Shown here: piece by piece, positions 1-10,316 of the stretch
How the letters are laid out: every line of letters begins with the position of its first letter
Numbering within the stretch: the stretch's first letter is position 1
Source: Aurantiochytrium sp. KH105
Taxonomy: Eukaryota; Sar; Bigyra; Thraustochytrida; Thraustochytriidae
Assembly (NCBI GenBank): GCA_003116975.1
Contig: BGKB01000101.1
Span: forward strand, 124,001-188,000
Length of the DNA stretch: 64,000 bases
Direction of reading: 5' to 3'
Made by a program: the position numbers and the translations under genes
Notes under the pieces: model-generated
Databases searched by the model: none
Seen by the model: the letters and a program-made list of their open reading frames with translations, nothing else
Told to the model about the DNA's origin: nothing

Positions 1-2
1 TT

Positions 3-131
3 GGTGACGGAAAATTGGAGTCTATTTACAAACAAGGTCGGGCAAGAGATCTTTCTTTGCCCATACGAGCACCTGTGGAGATTGAGCAAGACGAGAAATT
101 TGAAAATGGGAAGAGGTTTACAATAATATAA
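3..131 (+). CDS. 3' end of an off-window gene (partial, unknown product)
   Basis: Reading frame 3 is open from the window edge to a TAA at 129-131 and gives 42 residues rich in charged amino acids, ending GKRFTII. The composition looks like the hydrophilic tail of a real protein, and a convergent partner ending just before the DnaJ stop would fit the compact layout. The other forward frame that stays open here (ending at 126) has a less protein-like composition. No family can be named from so short a piece, and it could be chance. Confidence 0.35.
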   Translation, partial: GDGKLESIYKQGRARDLSLPIRAPVEIEQDEKFENGKRFTII

Positions 132-176
132 TGGAAAGGGGCCCACGGCGGACGTGGGATCGTGATGATGGGCGTC

Positions 177-1142
177 TCACAATGTGGACTTTAATGATGC
201 CTTTTGATCCTCTGATAGAGATTTGGGAAACTCGACGTCTAAGACGACGATGAGATCGCCCGTGTGGCCCTTGCGACGCGAGGATGGCATGCCTTCGCGA
301 GGAATGCGGCGTGTCGTGTTGGGACAGATGACGTCGTCCACGCGCAAGTTAATGTTACGGCCGTCAAGATGCTCAATGTCGAGGGTAAAGCCAGTGAGGG
401 CCTCTTTGAGCGAGACTGTATGCCTGTACAGCAGGTCGGAGCCTTGGCGCGTGAAACGGGGATGGCTTCGCTCCGTTAGAATAAACATGACGTCTTGAAA
501 CTCGCCGGGCCTGATTTCGTCGCCAACACCGGTAAAGGTGATGCGTGTGTTTGCCTTCCAGCCAGGTTTGACGTCAATTTCGAGAACTTCGGCGTCGGGT
601 CGTGAACTCTGAATATTTCTGCGTCTAATTTTCATTCTCTTTTTGGTACCAGCGTAAAGCTCTTCGAGTGTGCATTGTAGCTCGGCCTTGACAACGCGAG
701 GAACCATGTGTATGCCTCCAAAGGCTGCTGCGGGTCCACCTCGAGGACGAAAGCCGTTGCCGCCGAGAAATTCTCCAAAGGGATCTCCGCCGCGGAAATG
801 GGCTCCAAAGATGCCGTTGCTGCCGCCAAAGCCTTGAAAGAATTTGGCAAAGAGTTCGTGCGGGTCCACATTGGCAAAGGGCGGGCCGCCATCCGCTTCG
901 GGGCCGCCCATATCGCCCGAGAGGCCTTCCTCGCCAAAGTTGTCGTACACTTGTCTGCGTTCCGGATCGCTCAAGACGTCATACGCCTCGGCGACCTCTT
1001 TAAATTTGGCTTCGGCTTCTTCTCTGTTGTTCGGGTTCTTGTCTGGATGGTGTTTCATGGCCATCTTTCGATATGCCTTTTTCAATTGTTTTTCGTCGGC
1101 ATCTCGGGCAACGCCCAGGATGCTGTAGAAATCTCTACCCAT
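177..1142 (-). CDS. Class II (type B) DnaJ/Hsp40 co-chaperone
   Basis: The 321-residue protein begins with a J domain (about residues 3-70) that contains the HPD motif (HHPDKNP), which stimulates Hsp70 ATPase. A Gly/Phe-rich linker follows (about 75-140, with many GG, FGG and GGDPFGEF segments). The C-terminal part is the substrate-binding beta-sandwich typical of DNAJB1/Sis1, with CTLEELYAGTKKRMKI and a PGWK element. There is no CxxCxGxG zinc finger, so this is class II rather than DnaJ/Ydj1. Length is close to human DNAJB1 (340 residues). The ORF is uninterrupted and the ATG at 1142 is the natural start. Likely a cytosolic or nuclear Hsp70 partner. Family assignment is firm; the exact orthologue is inferred. 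Confidence 0.95.
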   Translation of the reverse strand: MGRDFYSILGVARDADEKQLKKAYRKMAMKHHPDKNPNNREEAEAKFKEVAEAYDVLSDPERRQVYDNFGEEGLSGDMGGPEADGGPPFANVDPHELFAKFFQGFGGSNGIFGAHFRGGDPFGEFLGGNGFRPRGGPAAAFGGIHMVPRVVKAELQCTLEELYAGTKKRMKIRRRNIQSSRPDAEVLEIDVKPGWKANTRITFTGVGDEIRPGEFQDVMFILTERSHPRFTRQGSDLLYRHTVSLKEALTGFTLDIEHLDGRNINLRVDDVICPNTTRRIPREGMPSSRRKGHTGDLIVVLDVEFPKSLSEDQKASLKSTL

Positions 1143-1655
1143 CGTGAGACGGCTGTTGCGACTTTGGTGAAGCGGCGAGGGGGGGGAAAGGTAAAGGTAG
1201 ACAGACGGGGCACTCTGTTCAAGTCTCTGGTCCGACGACGAATGACTTGACTGACTGATTGACTGTGAGCAAGACTGCCTCCGTCACCTGAGCAAACTTG
1301 GCTTGTTGCGGGTGCAAGTCGGCGCAGGCGTAAAGCTCGAGCGCTTGCACGCACCGACGCGCCCGCACTGCGCCGCACCGCACCGCGCAACGGTCGAGCC
1401 TCTACGGCTTTGGCGAATTGAATTGGATCAAAGACGCGTCGCCCCATCACTTGTGTTGCGGGAAAAGAAGGAAGAGGGGGCATGAGAGGAAGACTGCGCA
1501 ATTCCGCTCTGCATCTTTGTTGCTTGCAATGCATAAAAATTGTTCTTTTTGGTGCAAAAAGTAGGTGACCTGCCCCTCTGAACGGATAGTCACGAGCGCT
1601 CTTGGTTGTCTTTAGCATGGGCAGCAGATAGGCAACAACACTAGGTGAAGCCACG
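1143..1655. promoter_or_regulatory. Divergent intergenic region between DnaJ and a small ORF
   Basis: These 513 bases separate two divergently oriented starts and probably carry both promoters. I see a GACT/GATT-rich stretch near 1243-1265 and a GC-rich CGCACCG-type stretch at 1365-1395, but no convincing TATA box or heat-shock element. A short upstream ATG (1618) on the plus strand opens a four-codon ORF before the small gene. Confidence 0.4.
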
Positions 1656-1862
1656 ATGGACGTCAAGGCGGCGCGCGGGTACCGCAAGTTTGGCCAGCTG
1701 CCGTCGGACGTAATTCGTACGGAAGACTTTTCCGTAGAGGCCAAGCGAAAGCTGCTTCCATTGTTTCTGGAGGCGCGCAGGAATGGGTCGTGGCGGGAGA
1801 TGCACAAGGTCTCGGAGAACATGATGAAACAATCCACCAAAAGTCTTGCTCTTTCGCCCTGA
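1656..1862 (+). CDS. Small basic protein of unknown function (68 aa)
   Basis: This short ORF starts MDVKAARGYRKFGQLPSD and ends KSLALSP. It is basic and looks mostly helical (EAKRKLLPLFLEARRNGSWREMHKVSENMM). The composition and third-base GC content resemble a real protein more than the shadow frames do. No signal peptide, membrane segment or recognised domain is visible. It is transcribed away from DnaJ and towards the DHHC gene. It might be a small mitochondrial or ribosome-associated protein, but nothing in the sequence proves that. A 68-codon ORF in GC-rich DNA can also arise by chance. Confidence 0.45.
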   Translation: MDVKAARGYRKFGQLPSDVIRTEDFSVEAKRKLLPLFLEARRNGSWREMHKVSENMMKQSTKSLALSP

Positions 1863-2110
1863 TACGATGGAAACTTTATCATGGATTTTCCGAACGTTCT
1901 GTGTTTCCCATGTATAGCCTAGATATCCCTTTGCTTTTGCGTTGTCATCAGAATTTTAACATTCAAGTTGGATGTTTCCTTGCTCGCCAGCATAGCAAAA
2001 GATGTAGAGAAATGAAGAAAGAAAAAAGGAGGGTAATATAAATTGTATCGTATCATGCGCACGGTTTGCTTTGCTTATTTCATGCGTGCGGTGAATTTGT
2101 AAAAGGACTA

Positions 2111-3828
2111 TCATACTTGTATTGGGGAGAGATCCTCGTGGTGGTCTCTGTCGAGATCTCGATGACCCCCTTGGGACTGCAACGGGTGGGTGGCTCGACC
2201 TGAGCTAGGACGAGAAACGGGGCGAATCGATGCAGGAAGGCAATCTGAAAGGAGTGGAGAGTTAACATCAAGATCTGCGACCCGGCTCCGTGGGATGGGC
2301 CCACAAAGGAATTGCCAGACGTTTCGCAGACACCCCTGTGCGCGCGCGTGAAAGAGACGAGATTTCATGGCGATCAAGTCAGTAAACCAGCCGTTTTCAT
2401 TTTGCTCGCAGTACAACGTAAGACGTACCTGGTCGTGTGGATTGCCGCCTCGCCCGTACGTGTTTTTGAGAATTTCGTTCGTTGTGAGGTTGCTTGCGAT
2501 GGCACGCATATGGAACACACTGGAAAAAAAAAAAAAAAGGAGGCAAGACTGTCAGTCAGAGAAAAGGACGCACGCTTAAGACGCCGCAGAAAAAAAGGTA
2601 GAGAAACGTACAAGAGGCCAAAGAGAGAAAAGAGCATGAGGTAGCCGTAGCTCCCAAGTACGGTTTCTGGAATGGACTCCTCGATGGTTTTGAAAACAGT
2701 CAAGTGATTGCGCTCAGCCTTGATGACAAGTAGAGCAGTACACGAGCCCGCGAGACCAATGGATAGCAACAGACACAACCCGAGAAAGAGAACAAAGTAG
2801 CGATAATTACGCTTGCCAATGACGGCGCCAGTCCATCCGCAAAAGTGGTCGAATGACTCGATGCAATTGCCCGTGTACCTGGAGAACTTGGCACGGAACT
2901 CGCGGAGCTCGTACTCTCGGCCATCGAGCACAATGCGCTGCGCATGTCACAAAGAAAAAGTAAAAGTAAGGGAATGAAGCAAAAGTTGCAAAATGCGCGT
3001 TAGCCCTGACTGTCTGTCCGTCACTGGCTGGCTGGCTGACTGGCTGGCTGAATGCTTTGCAGACAGGCACGTGGAAACGCTTGCGACCTCCCATTAATTA
3101 TTGAGTGAAAACGTACCGAGACGATGCGCACGGGCGCTGTGGAATCCTGCTCGTCATACTCCTCATACGTGATTGTAGGGAGAATCCCAGGTTCCGTGAA
3201 CATGATGAGAAGCAGATCAACAAGCGTACACGCGACAATGGCGATCATGACGACGGGAACAATCGGGCTGATAGCTTGACTGTGGAGTGATCATGATGGC
3301 GAGAATGGAAAGGTGAGAATGAGTGAATTGTGCAGGAAGAGAGGAAGTGCGATGAGCGGAACAACAACAAGACCAAAACGTACGCTGCTTCCTCGCGAAG
3401 AAAGACAAGCCACAAGCTGAATGGGATGAGGAGCTGCGATGTTCGAGAATGGTTAGTGCGCGCACTTGTATTCCAAGGCGACTGATGTCAATTTGGGTCT
3501 TGAAACGTACCATGCAGAGCGTCACGGGCGTGAGATTGTCCCATCCGGTGTGAGCAACGAGGCAGGTACCTCCGCAGCATGGTCTGTGCATTCGCAGCAT
3601 CGCTGAGTCGTCAGTTTCTCTCTCTCTCTCTCTCTCTCTCTCCACGGTTCTCATGCCGTCTACGCTGCCCGTGCGAGGCAACGAACGACGCGTGCCGCTC
3701 TTTCGTTGGTTCGTTCGTTCGCTCGCTCGTTCGTTCGTTCGTTTGTCTGTGTCCATGCGCGCAGGCATTCTCCTTCTTCGCTCGTACCTGTGCTTCCCGT
3801 GCGGCGTCTTGAAGCTGCGCTTCCACAT
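2111..3828 (-). CDS. DHHC-family protein S-acyltransferase, divergent zinc-binding domain, seven exons
   Basis: I assembled the gene from exons 3828-3788, 3583-3511, 3433-3384, 3279-3117, 2937-2612, 2519-2429 and 2335-2111. All junctions keep the frame and give 322 residues. The order is: N-terminal CCGG segment, two membrane helices (LLIPFSLWLVFL and IVPVVMIAIVACTLVDLLLIM), a TEPGILP turn, a shortened cysteine-rich domain ending DHFCGW (D139-H140-F141-C142) followed by GKRNYRYF, two more helices, TTNE (230-233, the TTxE motif), and a C-terminal NPHDQGC/FLCGPIPRS block. These are the hallmarks of zDHHC palmitoyltransferases of Golgi and plasma membrane. Most zinc ligands are missing, and DHHC reads DHFC (compare DHYC in yeast Akr1). 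Six introns, 77-204 bases, all start GTACG. Confidence 0.88.
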
Positions 3829-4575
3829 GGCGTCTTCCCGCGGCCGCGCTCCCGGCGCCGCGCGCTCCGAGCCTCCCTCTCTCCCCCCGCGCGCGCTCGC
3901 TCGCCCGCTCGATCCTCGCGGTCGGGGTCTGCTGCTGCTCCGCGCCGAGAAGAAGACAGAGCAGAGGCAGCAGGCAGCAAGCAGGCTCTGCGAAGAAGGA
4001 GGCGACGATGGACCTCGCCTCGACGCAACGACTCGCCTCGCCTCGCCTGGCCTGGCCTGGCCTCCCGACCAGGCCCGCGGGTCCGGCTGCACGGCATCGG
4101 CACGCCAGCGGCCCCGCCGCCCAGATCTCGACGCCAGGTCGAGTCCAGCCGGGCCAGGCGGGCGCTGCGCGAGCGCAGCTCTTGCCCCGAGGAGAACGGC
4201 CTTGCCGCGGAGGGCTTGACTGTGAATGTAAAAGGACCTCGCTCTCCAGCCAAGTCGAGCTCGCGCGAAGGAAAGAAAGGAGGACCCGGAGGACGATGCG
4301 CGAAGGGCGAAAGCAGGCGAGCAGCAGAACGCCAAGGCAGGCTTGGCCGGGCCGGGCTGCAGGAGAGCGAGCGCGAGCGCGGGCGCGAGCGCGAGCGGGG
4401 GGGCGGCGGCTCGCCCGGCGCGCGCGCGAGAGAGAGAGGGAGCTCGCGAGCCGTCTGGTTTTGCCTGCGCGCGGCCCGGCGAGGCAAGCGCGGTGCCGAG
4501 GACCACCCTCCTTCATTCTGCTTGCGGCGCCGTCGCTTTGGTCCCGTCGCGGAGGTCTCTCTTTCTCTTGTGTCG
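3829..4575. promoter_or_regulatory. Bidirectional promoter region, DHHC / ALG13
   Basis: This very GC-rich gap separates two divergent starts. It holds many overlapping open frames on both strands, but they look like composition artefacts (runs of Arg, Ala, Pro, Ser) rather than genes. A GCGCGAGCGCGAGC-type repeat lies near 4366-4400. No TATA box is visible. Confidence 0.4.
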
Positions 4576-5390
4576 ATGGGTCGCAAAGAGGGGGACGCGG
4601 CGCCCGCGCGCGAGGCGAAGCCCGTGTTCGTGACGGTGGGCACGACGAGCTTCGACGCCCTCGTGGAGGCCCTCGACGACGAGAGCGTCGTGCAGGCGCT
4701 CCGGCAGAGGGGGTTCACGTCGCTGACGATTCAGGTAGGTCAGAACAGCGAGAAACGAGGGCGGCGCGTAAGCAAGCGCGAGAGCGCGTGCACGACGCCG
4801 ACGAAGAAGGGGGGGGGGGGGGGGAAGAGTATTTGGGCACGCACGGGGGAAGAGGAGAGGACGAAAGGGCGGGGGAAAATGGCATGGTAGGAGGAGGAGG
4901 AGGAGAGAGAGATGAAGAATGTGTTGCTGACGCGGCGAATCAATCTTGGTGACGACGATGACAGATTGGCAGGGGCACATACGTGCCGAAGCGCATCGGT
5001 GCCGTGGAAGAAGGCTCTGCGGAGGCCGCAGCCCAGCCAGCGGCGTCGGCAACGTTTTTCCCATGCCGCTATTACAGGTTCAAGAGCACGCTGGAGAATG
5101 ACATGAAGTCCGCGGCTCTAATCGTCTCGCACGCAGGTGCAGGCTCGATTATGGAGTCCTTGCGGCTAAAAAAGCCGCTCGTGGTTGTCGTCAACGAAGA
5201 ACTCATGGATAATCATCAAGAGGAGCTCGCCGAGGCCATGGAGGCCAAGGGTGTCTTGCGCAAGACGCGGCCTGCTGATGTCGTAGCGCTCCTGGGGGAT
5301 GCAGACCTCGATCACTTTGAGGTTTATCCTCCGCGAGACGCAGGTCTTTTTCCTGCGTTGCTCGACCAGGAAATGTACGCTGACGTATGA
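4576..5390 (+). CDS. ALG13: ALG13-like catalytic subunit of UDP-GlcNAc transferase
   Basis: Two exons, 4576-4734 and 4965-5390, join in frame to give 194 residues, close to yeast Alg13 (202). Exon 1 carries VFVTVGTTSFDALV, the start of the GT-B C-terminal half. Exon 2 continues with IGRGTYVP and contains SHAGAGSIMESL and KPLVVVVNEELMDNHQEELAEAM, the sugar-nucleotide binding signature of the Alg13/MurG C-domain. With membrane-bound Alg14 it adds the second GlcNAc to the dolichol-linked oligosaccharide on the cytosolic face of the ER. Donor is CAG|GTAGGT and acceptor GATGACAG. The ATG at 4576 directly precedes the domain. The intron contains a G-run (about 4809-4823). Confidence 0.93.
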
Positions 5391-5578
5391 TCTATACCAA
5401 CTTCTTGCTGACCATCAATTTACTCATCTTGTTGAACAAACAAACAAACAACCAAACAAAATCTGTATACCTTTCTTTTCTTGTTCGCAAGATCCTTGCG
5501 CAAGATGCACAAAAAGAGAGCCGAGGAAAAAGAGAAAAGGAAAGGTTATGCTGGAGGGAAAATCGTGTGTTGCGATGA

Positions 5579-6410
5579 GACCAAATGCTAGCGCTTATTC
5601 AGACCAAATGCTGGCGCTTACTTAGATTAAATGTTGACGATTATTTTCACCAAATGCTGTCGCCAAAAGCTGGCGCTTATCTAGACCAAGTGCTGGTGCT
5701 TATCTGGACCAAATGCTTGCGCTTTTTCAGACCAAGTGCTTGCGCTTATTCAGACTAAATGCGGAGTCAAGCAAGCTCAATACCTATGTAGTGAATGGCC
5801 TTGGTAGTGTTAACAACAAGGAAAAGACCTCGAGAATCAGAGTTGCTGGCGCTACTCTAGACCAAGTGCTTGCGCTTATTTAGAATAAATGCGGAGTCAA
5901 GCAAGCTCAATACCTATGTAGTGAATGGCCTCGGTAGTGTTGACAACAAGGAAAAGACCTCGAGAATCAGAGTTGCTGGCGCTTCTCTAGACCAAGTGCT
6001 TGCGCTTATTCAGACTAAATGCGGAGTCAAGCAAGGTCAATACCTATGTAGTGAATGGCCTCGGTAGTGTTGACAACAAGGAAAAGACCTCGAGAATCAG
6101 AGTTGCTGGCGCTTTTTCAGACCAAGTGCTTGCGCTTATTTAGACTAAATGCGGAGTCAAGCAAGGTCAATACCTACGTAGTGAATGGCCTTGGTAGTGT
6201 TGACAACAAGGAAAAGACCTCGAGAATCAGAGTTGCTGGCGCTACTCTAGACCAAGTGCTGGTGCTTATCTGGACCAAATGCTTGCGCTAATCTAGACCA
6301 AATGCTTGCGCTTATTTAGACAAAATGCGGAGTCAAGCAAGTTCGATACCTATGTGGTGAATGGCCTCGGTAATGTTGACAACAAGGAAAAGCCCTCGAG
6401 AATCAGAGTT
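5579..6410. repeat. Composite tandem satellite: 84-bp block plus 23-bp units
   Basis: A leader of imperfect 23-bp units (type GACCAAATGCTGGCGCTTATCTA) runs from 5579 to about 5760. Then five copies of an 84-bp block beginning GCGGAGTCAAGCAAG start at 5761, 5891, 6021, 6151 and 6327. The first four are spaced 130 bp (84 + 2x23) and the last 176 bp (84 + 4x23). The array ends sharply at 6410. Neither 23, 84 nor 130 is a multiple of three, so the short open frames inside are not genes. Confidence 0.92.
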
Positions 6411-7290
6411 GCACGCCACCAAGGAGTTTAGCTTCGCTCGAGCATTCTCATACACTAGGACTGATCGTCGCAATGTTTGTGAGCCCCTTTGGAAGAGAAC
6501 AGAGGAATTCGACTCCCAAGGCCTTCCACACGCAGCACCCTAAAACTCACAATGAGAGCGGCTTTTATGTCTGCACTTTTTCGAAAGCAGCGCACAAGTG
6601 AAAGCCTCTTTTTGCAAAGTCGGGCAATTTAGATGAAGAGCTACTTGGGCAGTACATACGCCAAGGCTGTTGACGTGAAATCCTGTGGTGTGTTACTCGC
6701 GGAAAGCTTCATCGGACAAAAGAGAGGTGTCTCACTCTCTAATCAGATAATTCAGCAAGAATAGGGCCCTATTGAAAGCAACTCCCTCAATTTATAGAAA
6801 AAAGAAAAGGGTGTTGGATCACTGCAAGTGTCCGCAAGACGTCATTTTCGTAACGCAATAGATGTCGCACGAGGGAGAAATTTCTCCTCCCTTCGCATGA
6901 CGGATAAATCGCAGAGACTTTCTGCGCGGCAGTCGCGATAAGTCCATGTTCACACCAGAACAGATGTCGCCAAGGATGAAGACGCGAAAATGTTGTGGCA
7001 TGGCGCGGCGCGGCGTGGCACCTACACAGCACAGCTGCTTGCGCGCTGCTGGAGCTTTTTCCATGTTTTTCGTAAATCTTCATATTGCTCACGTTTACCC
7101 ACGTGGACTTTGAGTACGGAGAGCCTCACAGTCAGTCGATAGCAATCAATGCGGGCCTAATTTCCTCATCCAGAACGAGTACGAGTGAGGAATAGGAAAA
7201 AAGGATTCATTCGTCGCCAGTTTGAAAAACACCAAGCGGGAGCGTGTCGAATGAGTGCATGCAAAGCACAAGAGTGTTGCATCATCTGTG
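6411..7290. other. Intergenic, no supported gene
   Basis: Lower-GC DNA with short open frames on both strands (for example minus 7092-6787) that match no family I know and lack a gene-like composition. Nothing else stands out. Confidence 0.4.
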
Positions 7291-7449
7291 GGTCCAGTTT
7301 GCAAGGGCAGGACCGGCTCACCGGCTCAAATCCAATTTTCATGGACCAAGTTTTGCAAAGGCAGGACCGACTCACCGGCTCAAATCCAGTTTTCATGGAC
7401 CCAGCTTTGCAACCGGCTCAAATCCATTTGGATAGACCCAGCTTTGCAA
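7291..7449. repeat. 54-bp direct repeat, about 2.7 copies
   Basis: Unit 1 is 7307-7360, unit 2 is 7361-7412 (near-identical, GCAGGACCG[G/A]CTCACCGGCT), and a shortened third unit is 7413-7449 starting CCGGCTCAAATCC. A partial unit precedes the array at 7291-7306. Confidence 0.85.
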
Positions 7450-8842
7450 GCATGATTGTACAACACTCGCATGGCGGAGCAAGAAGGAGTGGCGCAAAGC
7501 CAGTTCCATTCCGTCTTTCTCTCTGTGTGTTCTCGCAGCCTCGCGCCTGCGCGCTGCGCGCCAAGAGGCGTCTGCCTGCCTGCCTCCAAGTGGATTCCAT
7601 CCCGGCCACACACTGCTCGCATCGTTCTTTCTACACTGTCTCTCCAGTGCAGTGCACACCTTTTGGGGGAGCACCGAATCCACTTTGCGAAGCTCATCCT
7701 ACTACAAGAGCCGCCGCAGGTCCTCCTCCTCCTTCTTTTTCTTCCAGGCTCCCCTCGCCGGCCGCAGCGGCCACTCGACCGACTCTCGAAAGGTTGCGTC
7801 CAACGCGGCGCCCGTCGTGCCCGCACCGATGCTATCTTTCTGACTGCGCTGCGACCACGAAACCTGCACTTTTTGCGAGCGAGGGCACCGTCGGTCCGGC
7901 GCTGCGCTCCTGGCCCCACTCCGCCTTCGCATGGCATGATACGATACGATGTCGGTCGCGCAGAAGGCCTTTTTTCGCGCGTCGGGGCTGACTTCGCAGC
8001 TCGCACTGCGTCCATGCAGCCGGCGCGGCGCGATGGCCGCGAGCCGATCCGGCCGGCCGCGCCGTAGCGGTCGTCGTCCTCGAGTCAAGACTCTCTCGGA
8101 CATTCGTTAGGTTTCGCGTTGGGGCTCTCTCTCTGACTCTGAAGTAACAGCGGTGGCGGCAGGGCACGGACGAGCAAGCAAGAACACAGCGTGCAGGACT
8201 CGGACGCGCGCGATCGATGATGCACACGACTCTCAGCACGGACGGACGGATGGACGCACGCGCTCCAACGGCCGGTCGCCAAGAGCTCAACTTCCTCGCG
8301 TCGCAGTCGCTTCCTGCCGCCCTCCCGCGCGCGCGCGAACGCGGCGCTGCTGACGACTCCGCAGCCAATGCCTGTGCTGCCTGCCAGCCACAGTGGCCAG
8401 CCGCACTGGCTGCTGCAACCGCCAAGGTCTTTCTTTCTTTCGTTCTTTCTTCTTTCTTTCCAAATTTCTTGCTCTGGCTGGCGCGGCGTGCGTGCCGCAG
8501 TGAGTCCTGAAATATCCACAATGGCGACCTCGCGGCCACGAGCATGAACGCGGGTCCGCAGCGCGCGCCAGCCGCACCGCCGCCGTGCGAGCTGCCAGCC
8601 ACCCTGGCCAGGCCAGCCGAGCCGCCTCGGCCAAAGCCTCCGCCTGCTGCGACTTTCTCGGGACGGCCGCGGTCGCAGCTTCGGCCGCAGGCGTCAAGGC
8701 ATCACATCTCCGACGGTCGGTCTCGGCTACCCGGCGGCGGGGCGAAGCCACCTGTGTCTGTGTTGTGTGCTGCAGCTGCGCGCGGCGCGACTGAACGATC
8801 GACCGAATGCTCGACCGAATGCTCGACCGAAGGAGCGAACGG

Positions 8843-8891
8843 AGGGACGAGGGGAGGGAGGGATGGAGGGAGGGAGGGAGGGAGGGAGGGA
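8843..8891. repeat. (GGGA)n microsatellite
   Basis: Imperfect GGGA/GGAG run with one interruption by GGGATGGA. Confidence 0.85.
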
Positions 8892-9169
8892 GTCTCGACT
8901 CGATCGCATCGGCAGGATCGAGGTCGCATCGCGGCAGGCATGCAGCAGATGGCCGCAGTGCAGCTGGGTGGCTGGCCGCTTCTGGGAAGGAGAGCAAGAA
9001 GGAGAGCCCACTTGGTTGATGTCTGTCGCATCGCGGGCTGTCGCAGTCGGGAGACGCAACGCGTGGCGGTCGCGGTCCTGGCGGTTTGGATACAATAAGG
9101 GTCCCGTGAAGTGCCGAGGTCACACGAGGGAGGGGGGGAAACTCTTGAGTCGAGAATGCACCGCAGCTC

Positions 9170-9172
9170 TTT

Positions 9173-9240
<68 letters not shown>

Positions 9241-9244
9241 TTTT
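9170..9244. repeat. (CTTT)n microsatellite
   Basis: About 18 nearly uninterrupted TTTC units, the purest microsatellite in the window. Related shorter CTTT runs lie near 8409-8460 and 13588-13614. Confidence 0.95.
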
Positions 9245-9457
9245 CCATCCGCTCCCCTGTCTCGCATCCTCTACTGGACGCGACAGCGACCAGCGGCATG
9301 TGGCATGGCCACTGCGGCGATAGCGACCGACGCTGCGACCGCAAGGCGAGGCGTGAGTGCCACGGCAGCTGAGCGGCAGCCCGACACGACCGGCGACGGT
9401 TTGTTTGCATGCAGAGCAGCTGCAGCAGAGGCAGGCAGCTGCAGCGGCCAAGCACAC

Positions 9458-9535
9458 GCGCATACACACACACGCACGCACGCACGCACGCAAGCACGCA
9501 CTCACGCACTCACGCACTCACGCATGCACACCTCG
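9458..9535. repeat. (CACG)n/(CTCACGCA)n microsatellite
   Basis: A CA-rich run passes into CACG units and then into ACTCACGC octamers. Confidence 0.85.
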
Positions 9536-9796
9536 GTGGCCGGTGATTGTAAGTGAGCAGCAGCGCACGCATGCATGCATGCCAGGCACATCCTGCCGGT
9601 CTCGCCGGGACAGACTGGCCGGGCCGGGCCGGGACAGGACAGGACAGGCCGGGCCCGCCGTACCGGCCGCCCTCGGCACCGCCGCCGCGGCCAGCGCAGG
9701 CCGGAAGGCACGGCGGGATCTCGGGGACGCGGCGCGGCAGACAGCTCGGGAGGAAGGGGCTGGCGCGCAATGTGTCGCGCGCCGAGCGAGCCGACC

Positions 9797-9836
9797 CGCG
9801 ATGCGATGCGATGCGATGCGATGCGATGCGATGCGA
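9797..9836. repeat. (GCGAT)n microsatellite
   Basis: About seven tandem GCGAT/GATGC pentamers. Confidence 0.9.
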
Positions 9837-9948
9837 GCAGTCTCGGCGGTCACCGCCAGTGCCAGCTGCTGCCACTGTGGGCGCGCGCATGGACCGCAAC
9901 CAGCGTGACAAGTAATGCACGCTCACAGCAAGCACATCAGTCTGACTG

Positions 9949-9949
<1 letters not shown>

Positions 9950-9984
<35 letters not shown>
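9950..9984. repeat. (TCTG)n microsatellite
   Basis: Eight to nine TCTG units in a row. Confidence 0.92.
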
Positions 9985-10235
9985 GGCCTCTCTCCCCAAG
10001 GGAGGGAGACTTGCCAGGCCGAGCATGGCGCAGCTGGCAGGCTGGCTGGTGTGGCTGCGATGCGGTCATGATGCCATGCCACGCCACGCCATGCCCACGC
10101 CATGCCATGCGTCGCAGTGCGCGCGGGGTCGATTAATGATTAATTGCGCTCGTGGCAGCCAGCCGCCACCGTCCCTCCGCCCACACCTGTCGGGCTATTT
10201 GTCTGGACGGCAAGGCACGGACGGATCGAGGACGA

Positions 10236-10316
10236 GCCAAGCCAGCCAAGCCAAGCCAATGCAGTCCAATCCACTGCCAATCCAATCCAATCCAATCCAA
10301 GCCAAGCCAAGCCTAC
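10236..10316. repeat. (CCAAT/CCAAG)n pentamer repeat
   Basis: Pentamers alternate between CCAAG and CCAAT with short interruptions. The many CCAAT words are a by-product of the repeat and need not be CCAAT boxes. Confidence 0.8.

Noticed and set aside
5870-6543. Short open frames inside the 23/84-bp satellite
   Set aside because: Repeat periods are not multiples of three, so the frames change from unit to unit.
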